DNA from: Candidatus Pacearchaeota archaeon
GTDB taxonomy: Archaea; Nanobdellota; Nanobdellia; Pacearchaeales; GW2011-AR1
Length of the DNA: 40,136 nt
Assembly: GCA_018221305.1 (NCBI GenBank)
Contig: JAAOYK010000026.1
Location: 1-40,136, forward strand
Reading direction: 5' to 3'
Shown here: in pieces, positions 23,459 to 30,195 of the stretch
Layout: every line of letters begins with the position of its first letter
Numbering within the stretch: position 1 is the first letter of the stretch
Notes under the pieces: model-generated
The model's input: the letters and a program-made list of their open reading frames with translations, nothing else
Database searches by the model: none
Told to the model about the DNA's origin: nothing
Position numbers and translations under genes: made by a program

Positions 23459-23821
23459 TTAAACTTTCTGCTCACCACTTACTGGAACACTTAAATCCAT
23501 TGATTCAAGGGTTCGGTACTCCACGTTTCGACCTTCTTTTCCTGCCCTAGCAATTCCTTGCTTCATACCACCTGAAATTCCAAGGTCAGTATACACAACG
23601 GTTTTTTGTGCAAACTTCCCCCAGGTTAAACCTGCCTCAATTCCAAGCTTACGCTCGTCAGGAATAGTGTCATCTAGAATACCTTTCTGCGTGTAAAGCA
23701 GATGTGATGCAAAAGGATACTCTCCTCGCAGAAAACAATCTCTCATACACTTACGAGCGTACTCTATGTTTGCATCAAAATTCCCGTTAAACGGGCTTTC
23801 TAGGATCACCAATTTTTCCAT
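23459..23821 (-). CDS. DUF4406/DUF7768-like protein
   Basis: A 120-residue protein with ESPFNGNFDANIEYARKCMRDCFLRGEYPFASHLLYTQ, ERKLGIEAGLTW and DLGISGGMKQGIARAGKEGRNVEYRTL. This order (S-P-F/Y-x-G-N at the first strand, A-S-H-L-L, D-x-G-I-S-x-G-M) matches small domains related to nucleoside 2-deoxyribosyltransferases that are common in phages and plasmids. Enzymatic activity is unknown. Its promoter TATA (minus strand CTATATAAG near 23898-23905) abuts a GTATATAC operator shared in sequence with the AbrB operon. Confidence 0.75.
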   Translation of the reverse strand: MEKLVILESPFNGNFDANIEYARKCMRDCFLRGEYPFASHLLYTQKGILDDTIPDERKLGIEAGLTWGKFAQKTVVYTDLGISGGMKQGIARAGKEGRNVEYRTLESMDLSVPVSGEQKV

Positions 23822-23907
23822 TACAATCCTACATTGATCTTCTTTTTAAAAACTATTGTATCACACTAGCTACATCAAAAAAAAAGCAGGGAAACACTTA
23901 TATAGTA

Positions 23908-23926
23908 GTATATACATAGTATATAC
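23908..23926. promoter_or_regulatory. Tandem GTATATAC operator, copy 1
   Basis: GTATATAC-ATA-GTATATAC: two perfect 8-bp palindromes with centres 11 bp apart, next to the TATA box of the leftward DUF7768-like gene. An almost identical element lies exactly 100 bp to the right. The best candidate binder is the adjacent AbrB-type protein. Confidence 0.65.
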
Positions 23927-23997
23927 ATAACAACATTTACCCAGTGTTAAGAGTTACAATATCAAAGTCTTTTTAAAAATTAAGAGGTTTAAAAAGC

Positions 23998-24005
23998 TTT
24001 AAATA
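23998..24005 (+). promoter_or_regulatory. TATA box of the AbrB/membrane protein/MFS operon
   Basis: TTTAAATA within GCTTTAAATATAG. Transcription would start near 24028, leaving a ~95-nt leader before the AbrB ATG. The downstream operator copy sits between this box and the start, an arrangement suited to repression. Confidence 0.6.
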
Positions 24006-24007
24006 TA

Positions 24008-24026
24008 GTATATACATTGTATATAC
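24008..24026. promoter_or_regulatory. Tandem GTATATAC operator, copy 2
   Basis: GTATATAC-ATT-GTATATAC, identical to copy 1 except for one spacer base. It overlaps the region between TATA box and predicted transcription start of the AbrB operon, so binding would block transcription. Confidence 0.65.
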
Positions 24027-24056
24027 AAGGGAAAAGGAGTGTGATTGAGTATTCAC

Positions 24057-24099
24057 AAGGCTCAAATAATCCAATTTATTTTTCGGATTTTTGAGCCTT
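24057..24099 (+). promoter_or_regulatory. Stable hairpin in the AbrB operon leader
   Basis: AAGGCTCAAATAATCC (24057-24072) pairs with GGATTTTTGAGCCTT (24085-24099), 15 pairs with one bulged base and a 12-nt A/T-rich loop. It ends in TTTT and lies 24 nt before the AbrB start codon. It could act as an attenuator, terminator or RNA-stability element. Confidence 0.6.
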
Positions 24100-24123
24100 T
24101 TGTAATCTCTTTTAATTCTTAAA

Positions 24124-24288
24124 ATGTCAAAAAGAAAATTTGATGCAAAACTAAGAAAAGTCGGAAATTCTTACGTAGTTACAATTCCAAAAGATACAAT
24201 TGATAGATTTGAAATTGATGAAGGAGATTTCTTAGCATTAGAACTTGATACAGAAGAAATTAAACATTCACAAAAAAAGAAAAAATGA
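24124..24288 (+). CDS. AbrB/SpoVT-type DNA-binding protein, 54 aa
   Basis: Too short for the ORF track. MSKRKFDAKLRKVGNSY is followed by VVTIPKD and EIDEGDFLALEL: the swapped-hairpin AbrB fold (K-V-G-N-S-x-V-V-T-I-P-K). Such proteins dimerise and bind A/T-rich palindromes, which fits the GTATATAC sites upstream. Its stop overlaps the next gene by ATGA. It could alternatively be an antitoxin, but the partner genes are membrane proteins, not a toxin. Confidence 0.85.
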   Translation: MSKRKFDAKLRKVGNSYVVTIPKDTIDRFEIDEGDFLALELDTEEIKHSQKKKK

Positions 24289-24653
24289 ATCTAAAGACTA
24301 AAATAAAAAGAAAACTTGTAAAAATGTTTACACATAAGCATTACATCAAAATAATGTACGTCACATTATTAGTAACTTCACTTTTGATCCTTTTTAGTTT
24401 TGTATCAATTTTTAATGAAATAAAACAAACAAATGCTAAAACAATATCAGGACATGCAGTAGAAGAGATTAATAATACAAACATGGCCAATCAAGAAATG
24501 ACAGGCCAGCTATATACAAGACAATCATATTTCATATACTATCTAGCATTAATTCTAATTGGGTGTGGCGTCATAATAGCTAGCGTACGACTTAAAGCAA
24601 CAATCTGGGAAAACATAAAAAAAGAAGAAGAAAGCATCTGGAAAAATGAGTAA
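24285..24653 (+). CDS. Small membrane protein with two helices and a TISGHAV motif
   Basis: A 122-residue protein: basic N-terminus, first transmembrane helix (~22-43), a loop with TISGHAVEEINNTN, and a second helix (~84-103), then a charged C-terminus. No family recognised. The ATG overlaps the AbrB stop by 4 nt and the stop overlaps the MFS start by 8 nt, so all three are translated together; it may be a subunit or accessory of the transporter. Confidence 0.7.
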   Translation: MNLKTKIKRKLVKMFTHKHYIKIMYVTLLVTSLLILFSFVSIFNEIKQTNAKTISGHAVEEINNTNMANQEMTGQLYTRQSYFIYYLALILIGCGVIIASVRLKATIWENIKKEEESIWKNE

Positions 24654-25977
24654 AAAAACAATTAGACAATTAAAAGAAAGATCAAGAAAATACAGTATAA
24701 AAGATGGATTTTTTACAACCGTCAGAACATCTGTAGGAGATACATACATTTCACCGTTTGCAATTGCACTAAATGCAAGCAATTCATTAATTGCAATTAT
24801 TAGATCCGTTTCTTGCCTAATAGGACCACTAAGTCAAGTACTAAGCACAAAACTTATTGAAAAAAAATCTCGAAAAAAAATAGTTTTAAAAGCAGTATTT
24901 TTTGAATCACTATTATGGATTCCAATGATAATTATTGCATACCTTTATCATATAAATATCATAAAAAGTATTTTACCCCTACTCATGCTACTAACCTTTT
25001 CGGTTTATACAATTTTTTCATACATGTCAACTCCAGCATGGTTTTCCTGGATGGGAGATTTAGTTGACAAAGAATATAGAGGAAAATGGTTTTCAAAACG
25101 AAACAGAATATTAGGATTTGGAACAATCATATTTTCAATCTTTGCAGCAATAATCTTAGACCTTGCAAAAAGAAATAACAAAACAATGTTTGGATTTATC
25201 ATACTTTTTTCAATGGCATTGATCGCACGCTTTATTGCACGACACTACTTATCACGTCAATACGAACCAAAAAGAAAAATCAAAAACAAATATTATTTTA
25301 GCTTTTTTGATTTTCTAAAAAAAGCTCATACAAATAACTATGGTAAATTTTCAATATTTCGTGCACTCTTCTCACTTGCAATAAACATTGCAGGACCGTT
25401 TTGGACTGTTTACATGCTACGAAATCTGGGTTTTAATTATGTAACGTTTATGATGATTACAATAGCCCCAACAGTGTATACAATCTTAGTCATTAGGTCA
25501 ATGGGTAAATTTTCAGACAGATTCGGGAATTATAGAGTACTTTGTATTTCATCAGTTTTAATTTCTTTTTATCCAATACTTTGGCTTTTGTCACATAATC
25601 CACTTTACCTAATCCTAGTCCCACAATTGATTGGAGGCATCGGATGGGCCGGATTTAATTTAGCAATTAACAATTTTACGTTTGATTCAGTAAAACCTCA
25701 AAAACGAAGCTTTGCATTATCATATAATAATTTAATGGACGGAATTGGAATATTCTTTGGAGCAATAATTGGCGCAATACTTGTAAAATTTCTAAAAATA
25801 GGTTTTATGGACACCTTACTCTTCATATTCTTAATTTCAAGCTTGTTACGTATAATTGTAAGTCTAACAATGATTCCGTTAATCAGAGAGATACGAAAAA
25901 CAGAAAGTTTTGACAGTAAAAAGGTTTTTGAAAAAATAATATTTCACCCACAACACCATACACACCCAAAAAGTTAA
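24646..25977 (+). CDS. MFS transporter
   Basis: A 443-residue polytopic membrane protein with about 12 hydrophobic segments and loops such as WMGDLVDKEYRGKWFSKRN (MFS cytoplasmic loop) and GKFSDRFGNYRVL (the equivalent loop of the second half, G-x-x-x-D-R-x-G). The closest general resemblance is to uncharacterised archaeal MFS proteins; substrate unknown. Last gene of the AbrB operon. Confidence 0.83.
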   Translation: MSKKTIRQLKERSRKYSIKDGFFTTVRTSVGDTYISPFAIALNASNSLIAIIRSVSCLIGPLSQVLSTKLIEKKSRKKIVLKAVFFESLLWIPMIIIAYLYHINIIKSILPLLMLLTFSVYTIFSYMSTPAWFSWMGDLVDKEYRGKWFSKRNRILGFGTIIFSIFAAIILDLAKRNNKTMFGFIILFSMALIARFIARHYLSRQYEPKRKIKNKYYFSFFDFLKKAHTNNYGKFSIFRALFSLAINIAGPFWTVYMLRNLGFNYVTFMMITIAPTVYTILVIRSMGKFSDRFGNYRVLCISSVLISFYPILWLLSHNPLYLILVPQLIGGIGWAGFNLAINNFTFDSVKPQKRSFALSYNNLMDGIGIFFGAIIGAILVKFLKIGFMDTLLFIFLISSLLRIIVSLTMIPLIREIRKTESFDSKKVFEKIIFHPQHHTHPKS

Positions 25978-26011
25978 TACTAAAAACAAATAGAGCATTA
26001 TTTGAAAAAAT

Positions 26012-26704
26012 CTAAGCATAAATTTCTAACAAATATTTTATATCCTCACCACTAATTTCTGCATCACAACGAGTGGTATAAGGATTTAAAATATTATCCC
26101 AATCATCATTCTCAGAATGATCAAGACCTAGGGCATGCAAGATTTCATGTATTTCTATTGTAGGGCGTCGACCAACACAATGCTGTGCATAATAAATATA
26201 AACAGTGCTTGGAGCATAAAGATTTGTTTCAAGATAATAATTAAGTTCTGCTTCTCCTGCAACAAACCCTCGATCTTTTTGCTCCCTAGAGCATAAAAAT
26301 TCAAGATCCAAATTTTCACTTTCACTTTCAAAAAAGTTAATAACAGAATGGGTAGCATTAGTTATATAATTCATTGCCTCTGTTAGTCGTTCAACCTGCA
26401 CAGATGTACAATTAATCAAATTATAACTAAGAGGCATATGCCCCCAATGCATCCCAGAGAAATGATCAAATTCATCAACCAATTCACCCCCAGTCACACC
26501 AAGCCCAGTACTACCCAACCTTCCAACATTCCCCCTTAATCCATTATCATTATTAATTCCAGGTTTTCCTGAACCAAGCATGCCAGAATCAGAAGCTTCA
26601 AAAAAATCATCTACATTTTGTGATCGTTGCCACATCAAAGAAAATCCAATCCCAAATAAAAAAACGAATACAAAAAACATTGCAGCAAACAGTTTACCCA
26701 TCAA
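26012..26704 (-). CDS. Secreted or membrane-anchored metzincin metalloprotease (matrixin-like)
   Basis: A 230-residue protein with an N-terminal hydrophobic helix (LFAAMFFVFVFLFGIGFSL) serving as signal anchor, a Gly/Asn-rich spacer, and the extended zinc motif HEILHALGLDH (HExxHxxGxxH) of metzincins. After it, the Met-turn is WDNILNP, with Leu where Met is usual. The active domain would face outside the cell. Several cysteines (C in INCTS, LEFLCS, HCVGR, TRCDA) could form disulfides. TATA-like CTTTATATG ~25 bp upstream suggests a leaderless start. Confidence 0.82.
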   Translation of the reverse strand: MMGKLFAAMFFVFVFLFGIGFSLMWQRSQNVDDFFEASDSGMLGSGKPGINNDNGLRGNVGRLGSTGLGVTGGELVDEFDHFSGMHWGHMPLSYNLINCTSVQVERLTEAMNYITNATHSVINFFESESENLDLEFLCSREQKDRGFVAGEAELNYYLETNLYAPSTVYIYYAQHCVGRRPTIEIHEILHALGLDHSENDDWDNILNPYTTRCDAEISGEDIKYLLEIYA

Positions 26705-26732
26705 ATATTAACAAAAAAGGAACATATAAAGC

Positions 26733-27395
26733 TTACGCGACCCGAGTCAGTTCTTTTTTAACCTCACGCCCATACTTCCCAGCCAAATGCATTGGTTCTG
26801 GAAATTTATGAGGAAGATTAATAAACTGACCACATAATTCAAGAGCGGTTTTGATAGAAAGATCATTACCAGGACTAATATACATTGGCCGGCTTCCAGA
26901 CTTACTTATAAAAACCTTACCAACAATATGTCCTTCCTTCATCACATTATCCCCATCAACCTCACACCCAATAATTGAATTTGAAACCCCAATACTTGGA
27001 ACTCCGGCTGATAAAGAAAAATGGCTTGCAAGACCCAAGCGAAAATGCATAATACCTTGACCAGGGATAAACATTACATCAGGCCTCTGACTCAATTTAT
27101 TAAAAGTGTCCACCATTACCGGAAGTTCACGATAAGCCCTAAAACCAGCCACATAAGGAAACCTTGTCTTTTCAAAACTATAAGCCCGGTCAACAATTTC
27201 ATAATCCCTATTACATACAATCATTGCGCAAAGCATTTTATTTTTTATAAAAATAACATCAACAGCACCAAAAAGTTCTGCCAAACTAAAATCAATTTTA
27301 TCCTTTATTGACAAGCTTTTAGCTAACTTTACTTGCTCACGTTCAAGACTTTCCAAATCAAGGTTATATTTTTTAACTAATTCTTCACGATCCAT
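26733..27395 (-). CDS. nfi: Endonuclease V homologue with altered active site
   Basis: A 220-residue protein that aligns to endonuclease V, which cuts DNA or RNA beside inosine. Family blocks are FGAVDVIF (first Asp present), PYVAGFRAYRELP (Glu present), RLGLASHFSL, PSIGVSNSIIGCE and FPEPMHLAGKYG. However, the usual V-D-G-H-G-I-x-H block reads IPGQGIMH, with Pro for the metal-binding Asp (D110 in E. coli), and the late G-H-R block reads PGNDLS. Catalysis is therefore doubtful, though inosine binding may persist. Symbol given for homology only. Confidence 0.82.
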   Translation of the reverse strand: MDREELVKKYNLDLESLEREQVKLAKSLSIKDKIDFSLAELFGAVDVIFIKNKMLCAMIVCNRDYEIVDRAYSFEKTRFPYVAGFRAYRELPVMVDTFNKLSQRPDVMFIPGQGIMHFRLGLASHFSLSAGVPSIGVSNSIIGCEVDGDNVMKEGHIVGKVFISKSGSRPMYISPGNDLSIKTALELCGQFINLPHKFPEPMHLAGKYGREVKKELTRVA

Positions 27396-27491
27396 TATTT
27401 AGTACCTTATCTTTAAAATATCAGACATTTATTTTTTAAAAAACTTTGCTTATATCAAAACCTATATAAACCCACAAAAATAGAGTAGTTT

Positions 27492-28199
27492 ATGCTTAAG
27501 AAGAAATGTCCTAATTGTCATGAAAATGTTCAAAAAAGATTTGAATTTTGTCCAAATTGCGGTGTTAGATTAAAACAACAAGGATCAAATAAAGATTACG
27601 GCCTGTTAGGAACCTCAGACACTATCCCTCAAGAACCACCAGCACAACGCCAAAATTTGCCACTTATAGACCAAATATTTGGACGCGCGATAAAAGAATT
27701 ACCTCGCATGATGAAATTGTTAGAACGGGAAATGAATCAAAACCAAAATCAAAACCAAAATCAAAACCAAAACCATCCTCAGCATAACAATATTAAAAAA
27801 AATAATCAAAATCCTTTTGGAATGAAAGTTAAATTTTCAATCAATGGTAAAGAAGTAGACCTTTCAGAATTACAAAACCCAAAACAAAAAAGTCAAACAC
27901 AAGTTCCAAAAAAGATTACCAACCACATTTCCCGCCAAACAGAAGAAAGGCTAGCAAAACTCCCCAGAGAAGAACCAAATTCCAAGATGAAACGATTATC
28001 TGGAAAAATTGTCTATGAATTAGAAATTCCAGGAGTAAACAATGTCAATGATATCTTAATAAATCAGTTAGAAAGTTCAATAGAAGTAAAAGCTATTGCC
28101 AAAGATAAGGTTTATTCAAAAACTCTTAATATCAATTTACCCATAATTTCCTACAATTTACAACAAGGCAACCTAGTCTTAGAATTACAAGCTAAATAA
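27492..28199 (+). CDS. Zinc-ribbon protein with Hsp20-like C-terminal domain
   Basis: A 235-residue protein. Residues 5-23 are a C4 zinc ribbon (CPNC ... CPNCG). A Gln/Asn repeat (NQNQNQNQ, ~88-99) and a basic linker follow. The last ~75 residues (GKIVYELEIPGVNNVNDILINQLESSIEV ... LPIISYNLQQGNLVLEL) look like an alpha-crystallin/CS-type beta sandwich, suggesting a chaperone-like role. CTATATAAA ~28 bp upstream predicts a near-leaderless start. The domain assignment is by pattern only. Confidence 0.65.
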   Translation: MLKKKCPNCHENVQKRFEFCPNCGVRLKQQGSNKDYGLLGTSDTIPQEPPAQRQNLPLIDQIFGRAIKELPRMMKLLEREMNQNQNQNQNQNQNHPQHNNIKKNNQNPFGMKVKFSINGKEVDLSELQNPKQKSQTQVPKKITNHISRQTEERLAKLPREEPNSKMKRLSGKIVYELEIPGVNNVNDILINQLESSIEVKAIAKDKVYSKTLNINLPIISYNLQQGNLVLELQAK

Positions 28200-28205
28200 A
28201 AACAC

Positions 28206-28214
28206 TTATAAATA
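28206..28214 (+). promoter_or_regulatory. TATA box of tRNA-Ile
   Basis: TTATAAATA lies ~30-38 bp before the first tRNA base, the normal archaeal distance for a tRNA promoter with a short 5' leader. Confidence 0.7.
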
Positions 28215-28243
28215 CAAATTATCTAATTTTGAGTATACTGTAT

Positions 28244-28318
28244 GAGGCTGTAGCTCAGCACGGTTAGAGCACTGCTCTGATAAGGCAGGGGTCCCAGGTT
28301 CAAATCCTGGCAGCCTCA
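28244..28318 (+). tRNA. tRNA-Ile(GAT)
   Basis: Acceptor GAGGCTG/CAGCCTC with discriminator A, D-arm GCTC...GAGC, anticodon stem CTGCT/GGCAG with loop CTGATAA (anticodon GAT, isoleucine), T-arm CCAGG-TTCAAAT-CCTGG. No intron, CCA not encoded. It is followed by the L15e gene. Confidence 0.95.
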
Positions 28319-28389
28319 TATATAATTAGTGTTTAAGCTGATTTTTTATAGACAATAAGCTTTTTAAACACAATTTTATACAAAATAAC

Positions 28390-28962
28390 ATGGCAAAAGG
28401 ATTATATCAAGCAATACGAGAAGCATGGAAAAAACCAGACCCTAAACGAGTTAGGGAACTAATGGTAGAATGGCGTAAAGAAAATGCTGCAATAAGGGTT
28501 GAGAGACCAACACGCTTGGATAGAGCTCGCTCACTTGGCTATAAAGCAAAAAAAGGGTACATTATTGTACGTATTAGAGTTATTCGTGGAGGACGAAAAA
28601 GACACAGAACAAATAAAGGACGAAGATCAAAACGCCATACAATAAAAAAGGTTGTAAAAATGAGTTATCAATGGGTTTGTGAAGGTCGTGCTCAAAAAAA
28701 GTTTCCAAACATGGAAGTTCTTAATTCATATTATCTAGCAAAAGATGGAAAATATATATTTTATGAAGTAATATTAGTAGATCCTGAAAGAAAAGAAATA
28801 AAAACCGATAAAAAGATTAATTGGATTACAAAATCAAAAAACCAAGGTAGGGTAAATCGTGGACTAACAAGTGCAGCAAAAAAGTCACGAGGCTTGCGTT
28901 CAAAGTCACCGATGAATAAAAACCGACCTTCAGTAAGAGCTGGCAAAAGACGTGGTAAATAA
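28390..28962 (+). CDS. rpl15e: 50S ribosomal protein L15e
   Basis: A 190-residue, highly basic protein. MAKGLYQAIREAWKKP, VERPTRLDRARSLGYKAKKGY and VRGGRKRHR-type segments (RIRVIRGGRKRHR) match archaeal/eukaryotic L15e, and the C-terminus (SPMNKNRPSVRAGKRRGK) is a typical rRNA-binding tail. It is absent from bacteria, so it supports the archaeal origin. Two uncharacterised genes follow closely. Confidence 0.96.
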   Translation: MAKGLYQAIREAWKKPDPKRVRELMVEWRKENAAIRVERPTRLDRARSLGYKAKKGYIIVRIRVIRGGRKRHRTNKGRRSKRHTIKKVVKMSYQWVCEGRAQKKFPNMEVLNSYYLAKDGKYIFYEVILVDPERKEIKTDKKINWITKSKNQGRVNRGLTSAAKKSRGLRSKSPMNKNRPSVRAGKRRGK

Positions 28963-28981
28963 GTAAATTTACACCCATTTA

Positions 28982-29266
28982 ATGAGTATAGCAAAACAGC
29001 ATATAGGGTTTGAACGAAAAGAGCTTTTAGAGCTAATGATTTATTCTGCAGAAAATAAGTGTCCTAAAACATTACTACAACTAAATGATATTTATGAATC
29101 AAAATGCCCAGGCCCAGAAGACATCTCTAAAAAAGAGCTAAAAATGGACGAATGCCGGTGTCACTGTATATATTCCTTAAATGAATTGTTTTCATACGAT
29201 TTACAAAAAAAGTCGCTAAAAGCAGCAATAAAAGCTTTCAAGGATATAGACAATCTAGCAGCATAA
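28982..29266 (+). CDS. Cysteine-containing hypothetical protein, 94 aa
   Basis: No family recognised. Helical, with five cysteines in NKCPKTL, SKCPGPED and ECRCHC, which could bind a metal (Zn or Fe-S) although the spacing is unlike standard zinc ribbons. It starts 19 nt after L15e and ends 2 nt before the next gene, so it is likely cotranscribed with both. Confidence 0.65.
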   Translation: MSIAKQHIGFERKELLELMIYSAENKCPKTLLQLNDIYESKCPGPEDISKKELKMDECRCHCIYSLNELFSYDLQKKSLKAAIKAFKDIDNLAA

Positions 29267-29268
29267 AA

Positions 29269-30093
29269 ATGGAATTATTCGAATCTCTCAAATACGTAAC
29301 AGAGCCCCAGAAAAAACTAAGGCAAACAAATCAAGGTTTATTTATCAAAGGAGGCAGTTTATCAGAAATAGTACAAAGTCATGTAGCAGGATTAAGACGA
29401 GGAAAAATAAATTTTACAGATAAAAAAAAGATGGTCCAAAAATGGGTTAAAAAATTAACACCAAAATCAGGACTTCACTATCTTGTTGAAAACGATTTTT
29501 GTTGGACTGGATACATTATTCCAGTAGATAATCAAAAATATCCTAAAAGCAATGGAAAAATTTTATCTTGTAAAGATCACTTCATACTTCAAGACCCTCT
29601 TTTTAAAAAAAGCAAATTATTTAGACCTCCAAAAAAAGAAAACTGCATAGCAACAGTTAATTTTGAGGGTCAAGAATATCAGATAGCAGCTCACGCACTA
29701 GACAGTTTTTATAATAGATCTAATAATCCAGAAGTCTCAAAAACCCCAACTAAAAAGGAAACAACCAGCGATTATAAATCTCAAAGCTATTATGACATGC
29801 TCCAAGAACAAAAACAAGAAGAGCAGGAAAAACAAGAAGAAAAGTTACAAAAAAATAAAGAACCAAGATTCAAAACAAAAAGAGATGCATTGTACTCATT
29901 ATTTGAATTATTAAAACGGTCTGTCCCAGTAATAAGAAAAAATAAAGTAAAACAAATAATTACGTACGGCTTTAAAGACGCCGAATATCGTTATGCAAAA
30001 AAATGGATATTTGTAATAGAAGATGGGAACGTGTTAGGCACTTGCTACCAAAAAGATAATCTCCTAGAAGCAGGTTATAAATTAAAAAAATAA
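29269..30093 (+). CDS. Hypothetical protein with coiled-coil segment, 274 aa
   Basis: No family recognised. The N-terminal ~150 residues are globular (LHYLVENDFCWTGYIIPVDNQKYP, KSKLFRPPKKENCIATVNFEG), a Gln/Glu/Lys-rich coiled coil (~175-205, QEQKQEEQEKQEEK) follows, then a C-terminal domain (YALYSLFELL-like, KWIFVIEDGNVLGTCYQ). It immediately follows the cysteine-containing gene. Not membrane-bound. Confidence 0.65.
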   Translation: MELFESLKYVTEPQKKLRQTNQGLFIKGGSLSEIVQSHVAGLRRGKINFTDKKKMVQKWVKKLTPKSGLHYLVENDFCWTGYIIPVDNQKYPKSNGKILSCKDHFILQDPLFKKSKLFRPPKKENCIATVNFEGQEYQIAAHALDSFYNRSNNPEVSKTPTKKETTSDYKSQSYYDMLQEQKQEEQEKQEEKLQKNKEPRFKTKRDALYSLFELLKRSVPVIRKNKVKQIITYGFKDAEYRYAKKWIFVIEDGNVLGTCYQKDNLLEAGYKLKK

Positions 30094-30195
30094 TTCTAAA
30101 TACAATAAAGACAAAGACACAAAGGAATTATACACACAACAACACAACTCTTAAAAACTAACAACCCTTCTAATTTTTAGAAAAAGAGGTAAAAG

